DNA of 34,795 bases from an uncultured Neisseriaceae bacterium (GCA_946481965.1 CAMLPN010000022.1:1-34795), one strand, 5' to 3'. Positions 10,901 to 18,488 are shown, numbered from the stretch's first letter. A program made the numbers and translations. Notes: a model not told the origin generated them from the letters alone.

Positions 10901-11949
10901 AGGGACGACGCTGGTTGATTGACAGTCTTAATTTCACTCGCCGTGATGGTTCCGTGAATCTGAATGGAGTAGTCGATATGACAAAACTGACTCCTGACAT
11001 TAATGTGACTGCTCGCTTTAATAAATACAATATATTCGATCAAATTAACCGTCGTCTCACCATTAGTGGTAACACACAGCTGCAATACACCATTAATCAC
11101 GGGATTGCCTTAACCGGTAAATTAAAAGTAGATAGTGGCCTGTTTGGTATGCAACAATCTGGCATGCCCCAACTAGATGACGACGTAGTTGTACTGGGTA
11201 GAGAAAAAACTGTAGAACATGAACGCCCCACTCCAGTACGCCTTAATATTGATCTGGATATGAACAATGCTTTTCGCTTTAGTGGAGTGGGCATTGATGT
11301 TTTGCTGGGTGGTCAGCTCACTGCCACCGCAGCCCCGGGTAAAACCATTCAGATTGTTGGTACCGTTAATGTGGTCAAAGGTCAGTATAAAGCATATGGG
11401 CAAGATTTGATCATCCAACACGGCAGTACTATTTCTTTCGTTGGTCCTATGAACAATCCTAATTTGAAAATTCGGGCCAAACGTCGCTATTCACAGGTGG
11501 GCGCCGGTGTTGAAGCGCTTGGACGACTGGACAGTCCACGAATTACTCTCATTGCCAATGAAGCAATGAGTGAAAAAGACAAATTGTCATGGCTGGTTCT
11601 CAATCGACCTAGCAGTGGCAGTGCTGGTGATGAAGCAGCCATCGCTGCTGCCGCCAGCGCTTGGCTAGCTGGCGGACTAAACGATAAAATAAAATTAGTA
11701 GATGATATTGGCATTACCAGCCATCAAACGCGTAACACCCAAACTGGAGAAATGAATCCGGCCGAACAGGCTATTACAGTAGGCAAACATCTTTCTAATA
11801 ACCTTTATATCAGCTACCTATATGGTATTGAAAGTGCTACGCAAACAGTTAGTATTACCTACCAAATAAGTCGTGCCCTGCAAAGCATTTTGCACTTCGG
11901 TACAGAATCATTTGGTGGTGAATTCCGTTATACACACCGATTTGATTAA
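7975..11949 (+). CDS. tamB: Translocation and assembly module subunit TamB
   Basis: TamB is an inner-membrane-anchored, periplasm-spanning AsmA/VPS13-like protein that partners TamA and is implicated in anterograde phospholipid transport. I use the ATG overlapping the tamA stop, giving 1324 residues. An in-frame ATG 12 codons earlier lies inside tamA and is unlikely. After a proline/threonine-rich cytoplasmic start there is one membrane anchor (about residues 32-54). A very long run of repetitive beta-strand sequence follows, forming the hydrophobic groove. The conserved C-terminal TamB (DUF490) domain is clear: GTVNVVKGQYKAYGQDL, GPMNNPNL, then a terminal block of alternating strands ending FRYTHRFD. 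Length is normal for the family. Confidence 0.93.
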   Translation: MTESTANPPNPAPPTSTDKPAATSSPLRRKKNWLKTILQVSLILLALLLSLTLWIITTHSGLRFGILTVPKWFGINITAEQLSGSIWQGFSGRNVQVNNRNFDLHIEKVKLDWNNQEIWHRHLHIKLLEVGNLNYIGHSEPAPKPAPTLPRSIKLPVKITADKIILGGLNLGKKHNPILAATQASYVYDHKQHELIINELNTLWQTIHGKLTIKTQTPFALSGNLDGSGELDKKAVQSAALLQGSLQQPDLFARLDGDNIHFRTHIILRPYALKLNHKIVNLNIQGQHINPAAFFSNLPMADLNMNVDLSPLSDNSESLAGHIKLGNEKPLAYNDTHVRGLPIRSIEGDINIDNTGRMILPSLTSKLLQQGLIITKGYINTAGKQLELNNQLLRIYTKDALANNLPGSLNGNIRVFGSFNGLNTQWQLITEKATSDGLLQIVTDEENHQRTLLLDKLNITPNGGGNFTAKGSLALYQDQTLQIDINSNNFNPAKLNDTFPSGSINGHIDASGKLAKDTDIQVKMLWHNSILSNAPLAGKANIHYRKQHLEQTDIFINLGPNRINGTGSFGKNGDKLNLDINAPNLSLFGFGIKGLLTTKGFIAGEPKKLTANISGAARNLEIAQLININQLDFKLNGSPDISQPLLLNLNADHISINGNSKNNSTVINNTDIKINGRGNQHHIQGNGNLLLDGKPYNLNLNANGGLDQNYQWHGRVNILDINGTLNLKLLNPIQLEAGPQRINMQNARWAALGGSLILNKLNWEKNNGLSTHGNASNLAIRELHNLIERRNNKMAMSVAGKNSSGEPNNFLSWLFGQNLTLGGDWNFNYGQNMQGYLKIYQQAGDIILPQHQQSLNLHNLRLDTQFQGGHINNHLSTLTRYGNADAILIINKNSLSKLSNAPISGRIKIDLPDLSTTKNLLPIGMQLKGTMHADAAINGQLSEPLLNGSLSGTNLYYRDQTNGTILENGSLKSHFQGRRWLIDSLNFTRRDGSVNLNGVVDMTKLTPDINVTARFNKYNIFDQINRRLTISGNTQLQYTINHGIALTGKLKVDSGLFGMQQSGMPQLDDDVVVLGREKTVEHERPTPVRLNIDLDMNNAFRFSGVGIDVLLGGQLTATAAPGKTIQIVGTVNVVKGQYKAYGQDLIIQHGSTISFVGPMNNPNLKIRAKRRYSQVGAGVEALGRLDSPRITLIANEAMSEKDKLSWLVLNRPSSGSAGDEAAIAAAASAWLAGGLNDKIKLVDDIGITSHQTRNTQTGEMNPAEQAITVGKHLSNNLYISYLYGIESATQTVSITYQISRALQSILHFGTESFGGEFRYTHRFD

Positions 11950-12029
11950 ATTCTTATCAGCTATTAAGATTTGCATAATATGATTATTAAATATTAACTA
12001 ATTGAAATGCATCTTAAAAAAAAATGTAA

Positions 12030-12194
12030 ATTGATATTTACGTTGGCTTTGGATTTAAAATATTATCTAGCGGAGCATATACACCTTATAGATGGGCATC
12101 AAATTTAGAACTCAACTTATCGAGACCTACAATTACTTATCATTTAAATAATAATATAAGGGATTTCATATGCCATAATCGATATTTATTATAG
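12030..12194 (+). pseudogene. Possible remnant of a beta-strand-rich protein
   Basis: A 54-codon stop-free frame reads YVGFGFKILSSGAYTP, then an RWASNLELNLSRP segment, and ends in a TAG at 12192-12194. Alternating polar and aromatic/hydrophobic residues resemble outer-membrane beta-strands. There is no start codon, no ribosome binding site and no family I can name. It could be the tail of a lost outer-membrane protein or chance. Confidence 0.25.
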
Positions 12195-12262
12195 GTATAA
12201 TAATTCTAATGCAATTGTATTATTACTGAATAACTTGGAATATTAGTTATACAAACAATTTT

Positions 12263-12436
12263 ATGCGGGTCAAAATTACGTTAAATAAGAGGTGAACGCA
12301 GCAAAGTAAGTTACAACTATATAACACAAGAGTGGAAAAAATTTCTCGACAATTAGATATATTTATAAATGATATCGCTATTTGCTTGATAGAGAATAAC
12401 CATGTAAATTGGTCATTTGGTGCAAGAAAGATGTAA
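12263..12436 (+). pseudogene. Short frame with one internal stop, possible gene remnant
   Basis: From ATG 12263 the frame reads MRVKITLNKR, a TGA at 12293-12295, then 46 codons including VEKISRQLDIFINDIAICL and ending SFGARKM before TAA 12434-12436. The second part has a protein-like mix of residues that is unusual for random AT-rich DNA. I do not recognise it. The antisense strand is also open over this interval, so the call is weak. Confidence 0.25.
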
Positions 12437-12585
12437 TTTGTTGCATAAACTTCTAAGCTCATATCTTTGTAATGGCATGTATTGGTTACAAAGAAGTTTT
12501 GAGAAAAGATTAAACTAAATTATAAAATATTTTGATAGCAATTATTTACATAAATAAAGGTAATAGATGAAAAAAGCTTAAAACT

Positions 12586-12922
12586 ATGCATATTGCTAGT
12601 CCTGAATTTTTTGTAGCATCAGAAAATCAGAACTTTTCAGTTACTGCTGAGTAATTAATATCATTCCTGCTGCCATCAGCCGTTCTATTAAAAAATTTTA
12701 GAAAAATTCGAGTTTGATTTGTTTTCACACATTAACTGTCAAGTTACGTTGTATCAGGGAAGGCGTATCTACTATAGAAAATGTAAAGAAACCTATGGGA
12801 AATATACAAATCCTGCTCAGATGGCAGGTTGTATAGGCACACTTAATGAGACTATGGAAATATCCAAGTCACAGGTACTGCTTAAACGCAAGATTCTTGT
12901 TTTCAAGTGCATTGCATTTTAA
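12586..12922 (+). pseudogene. LysR-family transcriptional regulator, truncated and frameshifted
   Basis: From ATG 12586 the frame reads MHIASPEFFVASENQNFSV, matching the start of a LysR winged-helix domain (consensus FVAVAExGSFxxAAxxL). It then hits TAA 12652-12654 exactly where the recognition helix should continue, and goes on as LISFLLPSAVLLKN (consensus SPSAVSxxI). At the A6T4 run (12690-12699) the frame shifts by one, and the new frame gives LEKFEFDLFSHINCQVTLYQ then GRRIYYRKCKET. That is the LysR LExxLGxxLFxRTxRxxxLTxxGxxYYxxC block. The match fades after about residue 90 and no effector-binding domain remains. One stop plus one frameshift plus loss of the C-terminal two-thirds shows a dead regulator. 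Confidence 0.75.
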
Positions 12923-13222
12923 TGGTCAAAGGACGGATTCTAAATTACTCAAAAGGTTAATAATTTATCAAACCGAAATAAAAAACAGAGCATTTGTGAA
13001 AGCCCTGTATAAATTTATTTTACGATACTTGTAATTGGTAAATTAGTGTACAATTCAAATTTTTTAAGACTTCAATAACACAAAGAATGATAAATATATA
13101 CATGTCTTTAATGAACATATCGAAAATGTATAATTTTATTCAATAAAAAAGTTACTTATTGAATTGATAAAAGCATAACCTTTTATAAATGTGAAAATTT
13201 ATAAATTAAATTAATAAATATC

Positions 13223-14341
13223 ATGAAAAGAAAATTTTTACTAAATATAGTCTTGTTTTTTATTCAGTCGCTAAACATTGTTTATGCAACCGAACCCCTC
13301 GAAAAATGGTATTTTTATAAAGTTTCAAAAAATACTGTTTTGGGAGGAGAGCCAACTATTGAAAGAGAGCGATTAATATATAGATATTGGCAAACTAAAC
13401 TAACAATAACCGACAAAGAGGTAGTAATCGACAAAGAGATAGTAATCAACAAAGAGGTAGTAATCGACAAAGAGGTAGTAATCGACAAAGAGGTAGTAAT
13501 CGACAAAGCTTGCACTATTCAAGAGGGTGCTATGAACGAAATCGTTACACCATTATCGTATTGGAAGTCGCCAGAGCTAATAGACAAGTACCAGAAAATT
13601 TTTTCAGAAGAGAAAATCCCACTCGAAAACCAAATTCACATAATAAAAAATGACTTAAATGATAAAGGTTCGCCCTGCTCTAAACAGGATCTTACCGCCT
13701 TAATAAAAACAGGAAACTTTATGGTATTTATGACCGAACCAGGATATATAATTATTTTTTCAAAAAATTTAGAAAAAGATAGATTATCATCAGCCACGTA
13801 TAGAGGATTAAATCAACCATTAAATTTGCTAGGTCACCCAATGTTAAGTGATAAAAAAATTGTTAATAAAATAAATAAAGAGTGTGATTTTCCTGCTGAT
13901 GGCATTTATGAGTATAACAGTTATAACAAATGTCCATTAACAGAGTTAGATATATATTTCTCCAATGTAATAAATGAATTAGACGCCGAAAAAGAATATA
14001 GTTTTGAGAATACTAAAGATAAATTCTATTTTACTAAAAATCAGATAAAAGAATTTGAATACGAAATATATTTGAATAGTGAAAAAAATAATAAATTAAT
14101 ATACCGTTTACCCATCTATAAGGAAAATGTTTTAGAATCAGCTGCTTTTATACAATATTACTATATTGATAAAGAATTGAAAAATATTTGGTTATTAAAT
14201 GTGGTTGAAAGTGACATATCACAACGAGTTGAAAAGTGGAGACATTATAAAATTAATAATACGGGACATTTTAAATTATTAGAATCTATATCATGTGAAC
14301 ATCGTAATAGAAAAGGAATAGTGAAATGTCATAATGGTTAG
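13223..14341 (+). CDS. Secreted protein of unknown function with hexapeptide repeats
   Basis: I do not recognise this 372-residue protein. It starts with a clear signal peptide (MKRK, hydrophobic core about residues 5-20, likely cleavage after VYA near residue 23), so it is exported to the periplasm or beyond. It has no lipobox cysteine. Residues 64-93 are five hexapeptide units DKEVVI, with variants DKEIVI and NKEVVI, then a partial DKAC. The mature part is rich in lysine, asparagine and tyrosine. It contains several cysteines (including a CS near residue 152, CDF, NKCP, and SCEHRNRKGIVKC at the end) that could form disulfides. Composition is very AT-rich compared with tamB and the kinase on either side, and no good ribosome binding site precedes the ATG. 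It sits alone in an accessory patch, perhaps horizontally acquired. Confidence 0.65.
   Translation: MKRKFLLNIVLFFIQSLNIVYATEPLEKWYFYKVSKNTVLGGEPTIERERLIYRYWQTKLTITDKEVVIDKEIVINKEVVIDKEVVIDKEVVIDKACTIQEGAMNEIVTPLSYWKSPELIDKYQKIFSEEKIPLENQIHIIKNDLNDKGSPCSKQDLTALIKTGNFMVFMTEPGYIIIFSKNLEKDRLSSATYRGLNQPLNLLGHPMLSDKKIVNKINKECDFPADGIYEYNSYNKCPLTELDIYFSNVINELDAEKEYSFENTKDKFYFTKNQIKEFEYEIYLNSEKNNKLIYRLPIYKENVLESAAFIQYYYIDKELKNIWLLNVVESDISQRVEKWRHYKINNTGHFKLLESISCEHRNRKGIVKCHNG
13412..13509 (+). repeat. 18-bp tandem repeat, five units plus a partial sixth, inside a gene
   Basis: The unit GACAAAGAGGTAGTAATC is repeated at 13412, 13430, 13448, 13466 and 13484, with a partial unit at 13502-13509. Units 1, 4 and 5 are identical. 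Unit 2 has GATA for GGTA (Val to Ile) and unit 3 starts AAC (Asp to Asn). Eighteen bases keep the frame, so gain or loss of units changes protein length by six residues without disrupting it. Confidence 0.95.
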
Positions 14342-14779
14342 TAGTATATTTATTAAAACTATAATAAATATAAACTTGATATAAAATAGATGATTATTAG
14401 ATACTTTTTTATATAAAAAATCTACAAGTACTACTATTAGCAGTTTCTAGGAAAAGGTTTATTATGTTCTTCCTAACCTTAAAGATAAAATATCGCACCT
14501 GAGTTAATTCTAGAATAGAAGGTTTAAATTGTATTGAGATAAAATGGATAACAAAACAGCCGATAACTAAGTATAGCAGTGTTATAAGATCATATAATAA
14601 TGAATTCCAGCATCGATAAATAAGTATCTGGATAAATATAGCTGACTTTTAAGAGCAGAAAAAAATTTGCCATTATCAAGTATACAGTGTAAATTTTAGT
14701 TGGCAAAAGTGATGGTTGCATAAATTTAATATGTCAATTATTAACAAGAATTTTACCGTGTAGTCTTAAGGTGAGAACC
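14342..14779. other. Intergenic region upstream of the glycerate kinase gene
   Basis: This AT-rich stretch has no supportable gene. A self-complementary TTTTTTATATAAAAAA near 14405-14421 could be a weak terminator for the secreted-protein gene. The only clear signal is the Shine-Dalgarno AAGG at 14768-14771 before the kinase start. Confidence 0.45.
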
Positions 14780-16048
14780 GTGCCTGAACAACAAACTGCT
14801 ATTCACTTTTTACAGCAATTGTTCCAACAAACCATTATAGCTGCCAGCCCAATTAACAAACTGGAACCTTATCTGCCACCACAAAAACCATCAGGAAAAG
14901 TAATTGTTGTTGGTGCCGGCAAAGCTGCTGCTGCCATGGCCGCAGAATGGGAAAGAATTTGGCCATCTAGCTATCCACCACTGAATGGTGTGGTAGTCAC
15001 TCGTTACGGACATAGTATCCCCACAAAACACATTAAGGTACTAGAGGCCAGTCATCCGCTTCCAGATTCAGCGGGTCAACTGGCTGCACAAACTTTATTG
15101 AATGCTGTACAAGGATTAAGAGCAAATGATCAGGTCTATTTTCTGGTTTCAGGCGGCGCCTCTGCGTTAACCACCCTGCCTGTAAATTCAATCAGCCTTG
15201 CTGATAAACAAGCGATAAATAAGCAACTACTTAGTCATGGTGTACCTATCGATGCCATGAATACCATCCGTAAACATTTATCTCAAATCAAAGGTGGCAG
15301 GCTGGCCTTAGCTGCCGCACCCGCATCGATTACCACATTAGTTATTTCTGATGTTGCAGGTGATAACATTAGTACCATAGGTTCCGGAGCAGCTGTACCT
15401 GATCCAACAACTTTAAGCGAAGTTCATGATATTATTGTTCGTTATAATATTCAGTTACCTGAACATATTACAGCTTATCTGCAATCAGCTATAGCAGAAA
15501 CACCCAAAGTACTGCCAAACAGCAGTGCCCATCTGGTCATTACTCCTAATCAGGTATTTGATAATATATGTCATTGGGCAGAAAAGCAGAATATGGAGGT
15601 ATTATATCTGGGTGATCGCATTGGAGGTGAAGCACGGGAGGTAGCGCAGGTAATGGCAGGCATAGCTCTTTATCATCAACAGCAACGTCATAAAACAAAG
15701 CCTCTGTTAATTTTAAGTGGCGGAGAAACCACAGTTACACTGGGAAAACATCAAGGTCGAGGCGGACGAAATAGTGAATTTTTACTTGCATTAGCCATTG
15801 CCCTTAATGGTGCTGAAAATATATATGCATTAGCGGCGGATACCGACGGTATTGATGGCAGTGAAGACAACGCCGGTGCATGGATTACTCCGCATACATT
15901 ATCTAAAGCAGAGCAAATAGGAGTATCGGCAAACAGTATGCTTAACAGCCATTATGCCTACGATTTTTTTGCCGCTATACAACAATTACTAATAACCGGC
16001 CCTACCCTGACCAATATTAATGATTTTCGCGCTATTCTGGTATTTTAA
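14780..16048 (+). CDS. Glycerate kinase, class II (MOFRL family; GckA/TtuD-like)
   Basis: This family phosphorylates D-glycerate, usually to 2-phosphoglycerate, feeding glyoxylate, tartrate or serine carbon into glycolysis. Some members were annotated earlier as hydroxypyruvate reductase TtuD. The N-terminal DUF4147 half has the glycine-rich VVGAGKAAAAMA (about residues 42-53) and VSGGASAL near 123. The C-terminal MOFRL domain has SGGETTV near 313, GRGGRNSEF and AADTDGIDG. I start at GTG 14780, eight bases after AAGG. A GTG three codons earlier (14771) would overlap that binding site. The result is 422 residues, normal for the family. It appears monocistronic and no glyoxylate-pathway partner is visible nearby. 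It is unrelated to the GarK/GlxK class of glycerate kinases. Confidence 0.88.
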   Translation: MPEQQTAIHFLQQLFQQTIIAASPINKLEPYLPPQKPSGKVIVVGAGKAAAAMAAEWERIWPSSYPPLNGVVVTRYGHSIPTKHIKVLEASHPLPDSAGQLAAQTLLNAVQGLRANDQVYFLVSGGASALTTLPVNSISLADKQAINKQLLSHGVPIDAMNTIRKHLSQIKGGRLALAAAPASITTLVISDVAGDNISTIGSGAAVPDPTTLSEVHDIIVRYNIQLPEHITAYLQSAIAETPKVLPNSSAHLVITPNQVFDNICHWAEKQNMEVLYLGDRIGGEAREVAQVMAGIALYHQQQRHKTKPLLILSGGETTVTLGKHQGRGGRNSEFLLALAIALNGAENIYALAADTDGIDGSEDNAGAWITPHTLSKAEQIGVSANSMLNSHYAYDFFAAIQQLLITGPTLTNINDFRAILVF

Positions 16049-16454
16049 CAGGGATGATTATCTTAGTTTTGCTGAACCTAATTGATAAAGTTACCCATAC
16101 TTTTAGAAATATCCACAGTATGGTAATTAGTTACAGGAATTTATTACCATAGTTATTGGATATTTTGGATTTTAGGGATTAAGATTTTATCCATTATTGA
16201 TTATTGACAATTTAACCAAGTATGCATTAGATCTATTTAACAAAATTATCACTTGATGGCCACAAACCAAAAATAGTTTATCCAAAAGAATATAATTAAC
16301 AAAAATAGACTATAAATCTGTTTAGTTAGAATATGCTTTTTTAAGCTTTATATTTTTTCATAATTTGATACCGCTATAAGCAAACTTTACTTACTCGGTT
16401 TAAATCTATCAGCTACACTGCTCTGATGATGAATATTTGAATAAAGTAATTAGC
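16049..16454. other. Intergenic region between glycerate kinase and SnoaL-like genes
   Basis: There is no gene here. It contains the nested inverted repeat at 16107-16165 and otherwise AT-rich sequence. No promoter could be assigned confidently. Confidence 0.45.
16107..16165. repeat. Nested inverted repeat downstream of the glycerate kinase gene
   Basis: Outer arms AAATATCC (16107-16114) and GGATATTT (16158-16165) enclose inner arms TATGGTAA (16119-16126) and TTACCATA (16144-16151). Small internal loops of 4 and 6 bases separate them, with a 17-base apical loop. As RNA this would fold into a hairpin with two 8-bp helices starting 59 bases after the kinase stop. There is no clean U-tract, so it is not a textbook terminator. 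It could stabilise the 3' end or be a small mobile-repeat relic. Confidence 0.5.
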
Positions 16455-16823
16455 ATGGATCACAATAAGCAGATTGTAACCGATTTTTATCAACAAATTT
16501 TTATTAAAGGAAATTTATCTGTCTTGGCCAATTATATGCATGATAACTATATCCAGCATAATCCCACTGTAGAAAACGGCCGCCAAGGTTTTTTCAATTT
16601 TATGCAAAAATTTCTGCAATTTAAGCCTCAGATAGATATTCTTAATATCACTTGTGAAAATGACATGGTATATGTTTTCTTTAAATGTACCTTAGCCAAT
16701 GGTCATATTAATAAAGTCTGCGATATCTATCGTCTGCATCAGGGAAAACTGGCAGAGCACTGGGATGTTATCGAACATAATGTTGAAAATATAGAATCAA
16801 TTAATGGTAACAGTATTTTTTGA
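16455..16823 (+). CDS. SnoaL-like (NTF2-fold) protein
   Basis: This small protein has the SnoaL/NTF2-like fold pattern: an N-terminal helix (HNKQIVTDFYQQIF), a MHDNYIQHNP motif, and a C-terminal DIYRLHQGKLAEHWDVIE strand pair. The histidines and aspartate in those blocks are typical of the cone-shaped pocket of SnoaL-like cyclases and of many uncharacterised bacterial relatives. The substrate cannot be predicted. I use the ATG at 16455 (122 residues) because family members usually begin a few residues before the KxxVxxFY helix. A TTG at 16437 in the same frame would add six residues, and neither has a strong ribosome binding site. It is followed by a terminator at 16911-16948 and appears monocistronic. 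Confidence 0.75.
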   Translation: MDHNKQIVTDFYQQIFIKGNLSVLANYMHDNYIQHNPTVENGRQGFFNFMQKFLQFKPQIDILNITCENDMVYVFFKCTLANGHINKVCDIYRLHQGKLAEHWDVIEHNVENIESINGNSIF

Positions 16824-17157
16824 GCAGTATTTTTATTCATGTAGCGCTGATGACTGTAATCATTAAGTATAATATGAAATTGACATTTTTCTATAAATCT
16901 TCCTAGATATAAAAAAACCAGTACATATTCTTAATGTACTGTTTTTTTAATGTCATTAAATTCAGGAAATTTATAAATAATTTAGGAAGACAGATAAATT
17001 AATTATCATTACTGGGTTTATACTTTATTGACACTGGAAAGGTAATCACCTCAGTCATTTATGCAGTCTAAACGATTTATATTTATGGCCTTCAATTCCT
17101 TTTATTTAACGATCATCCTCTTTACAAACGTATCAGGGTTTATCGTATAAAATATCA
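16824..17157. other. Convergent intergenic region
   Basis: This lies between the convergent SnoaL-like and HAD genes. It contains the bidirectional terminator at 16911-16948. I see nothing else supportable. Confidence 0.5.
16911..16948. terminator. Bidirectional intrinsic terminator
   Basis: Stem CAGTACAT (16919-16926) and ATGTACTG (16934-16941) encloses a 7-base loop, flanked by seven A's on the left (16911-16917) and seven T's on the right (16942-16948). It can terminate the SnoaL-like gene on the plus strand and the HAD/hda/glnE block on the minus strand. Confidence 0.85.
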
Positions 17158-17823
17158 TTACATAAAATTAAGAATCGGCCAGCCATGCTGCTGTGCATAT
17201 TGATTTAATTTTTCATCCGGATTAACAGCTACTGGATCGGATACTTCTTGCAGTAAAGGCAGATCGTTATGAGAATCGCTGTAAAAAAATATTTTTTCAT
17301 AACTTGTCATCGAAAGATTTCTGGCCGCCAGCCATTCCTTTAAGCGGCTGACCTTACCCTCTTTAAAGCTGGGTGTACCGATATAATTGCCGGTATAATT
17401 ACCTTTATCATCGGTTTCTAACTGAACGCCAATCACATTTTCAATGCCGAATAGATGTGCTATTGGTGTAATGATAAATTCGTTAGTTGCTGAGAGTAAT
17501 AATAATTCATCACCAGCATCACGATGTCCCTGAACCAGCATTTTCGCCATAGTGGTAATATGCGGTAAAATAAATTCCTGCAAATATTCACTGTGCATTT
17601 TATCCAGCTCAGCCCGATTGAAACGCCCGAGCGGTGCGAGCTGAAATTTTAAAAATTCGTCGATATTCAGACAGCCATTCATATAATCCTGATAAAATTT
17701 ATTTCTTTCAATATCAACAAAACTTTGCTCAATTAATCCTTTTTTAAGTAGATATTTTGGCCATTCATTATCTGAATCACAATTTATCAAGGTTCTGTCT
17801 AAATCGAATATAGCGAGATTCAT
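17158..17823 (-). CDS. HAD-superfamily subfamily IB phosphatase
   Basis: This is a cytoplasmic phosphatase of the SerB-like HAD-IB group. Motif I is FDLDRT (nucleophile Asp7 and acid/base Asp9). Motif II is LLLLSATN, with the serine in LSAT. A conserved lysine lies in the FKEGKVSRL region, and motif IV is FYSDSHNDLPLL near residue 180. The helical cap between motifs I and II and the length of 221 residues fit TIGR01490-type hydrolases, whose substrate is usually unproven. It is sometimes annotated as phosphoserine phosphatase, but the assignment to SerB is not secure. Its ATG overlaps the hda stop by four bases (ATGA), so it is translated from the hda message. Confidence 0.85.
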   Translation of the reverse strand: MNLAIFDLDRTLINCDSDNEWPKYLLKKGLIEQSFVDIERNKFYQDYMNGCLNIDEFLKFQLAPLGRFNRAELDKMHSEYLQEFILPHITTMAKMLVQGHRDAGDELLLLSATNEFIITPIAHLFGIENVIGVQLETDDKGNYTGNYIGTPSFKEGKVSRLKEWLAARNLSMTSYEKIFFYSDSHNDLPLLQEVSDPVAVNPDEKLNQYAQQHGWPILNFM

Positions 17824-18488
17824 ACGTTTTCCTGTTGTTTCAGTAACTGACGCAGTAAAGTCAAAGTAATTCGTTTTCCCTGCGCCAGTGAATAATCGTT
17901 TAAAGTGTTAAGCATCAGCAATAAATTGTCCAGATCACGCCGCCAGTGTGAAAGCAGATATCGGATAACTTCATCATCAATCGGAATTTGCCGTGCTCGC
18001 GCCATACCTACCAAAGCATCAAATTTTTCTTCTTCACTTAACGGTTTAATTTCATACACCAGACAAAAAGCCATACGGGTACGTAAATCTTCGCGGATCA
18101 TTAGCTGCTGTGGTGGAATAGCAGAACTAAGCAGCAAATTACCATGACGACTATTCCGAAAATGATTAAATAAGGCAAAAAGCTGCTGTTGCTCAGAAAC
18201 ACTGAGTAATTCAATTTGATCTACAGCAACACAGTCCAGATCAAACAACCAGTTGCCTAACCCGTCTTTGCTGGCATCTACATATTCAGCTTTCAGACCA
18301 CGTGACTGCGCCTGAGCTACCCAAGCTTTAAGTAGATGACTCTTGCCACTGCCGGCCTCACCCCAGACAAAAATAAAAGGATCAGCCTGATACTGTAAAA
18401 CATAAATCAGTTCGGCATTTGTATGGCCAAGGAATTTATCAAAACCGGGATAATTACGATCTTCAAAGTCAAATATTAATTGATTCAC
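17820..18488 (-). CDS. hda: DnaA regulatory inactivator Hda
   Basis: Hda is a DnaA-like AAA+ protein that, bound to the DNA-loaded sliding clamp, stimulates ATP hydrolysis by DnaA and so limits re-initiation. Placing the start at GTG 18488 gives 222 residues, with the clamp-binding motif NQLIFDF at the very N-terminus as in other Hda proteins. The Walker A GEAGSGKS is then at residues 43-50. The frame extends to a TTG at 18587 (255 residues), but that would bury the clamp motif 35 residues in. Neither start has a strong Shine-Dalgarno. Sensor-type segments (LLLSSAIPP, RTRMAFCLVYEI) and the short C-terminus without a DnaA DNA-binding domain fit Hda. It overlaps the HAD gene by four bases and lies 158 bases downstream of glnE. 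Confidence 0.88.
   Translation of the reverse strand: MNQLIFDFEDRNYPGFDKFLGHTNAELIYVLQYQADPFIFVWGEAGSGKSHLLKAWVAQAQSRGLKAEYVDASKDGLGNWLFDLDCVAVDQIELLSVSEQQQLFALFNHFRNSRHGNLLLSSAIPPQQLMIREDLRTRMAFCLVYEIKPLSEEEKFDALVGMARARQIPIDDEVIRYLLSHWRRDLDNLLLMLNTLNDYSLAQGKRITLTLLRQLLKQQENV

Larger units (their letters stand above)
11950..13222. other. 1.27-kb AT-rich stretch with decayed coding remnants
   Basis: No intact gene is supported. Three stretches retain protein-like frames: 12030-12194 (54 stop-free codons), 12263-12436 (57 codons with one stop) and the LysR remnant from 12586. Short frames at 12719-12922 and 12846-13034 lack proper starts; the first is part of the LysR remnant. The rest is AT-rich with stops in all frames. 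This looks like a graveyard of former genes between tamB and the secreted-protein gene. Confidence 0.55.

Noticed and set aside
12247..12462. Minus-strand open frame of 71 codons
   Set aside because: No ribosome binding site, no recognisable motif, and it lies antisense to a better protein-like remnant in an AT-rich graveyard.
12846..13034. Plus-strand open frame of 62 codons
   Set aside because: It overlaps the end of the LysR remnant in a different frame, lacks a ribosome binding site, and shows no family resemblance.
13315..13515. Minus-strand frame with serine/threonine repeats
   Set aside because: It is the antisense image of the 18-bp tandem repeat in the secreted-protein gene, not an independent gene.
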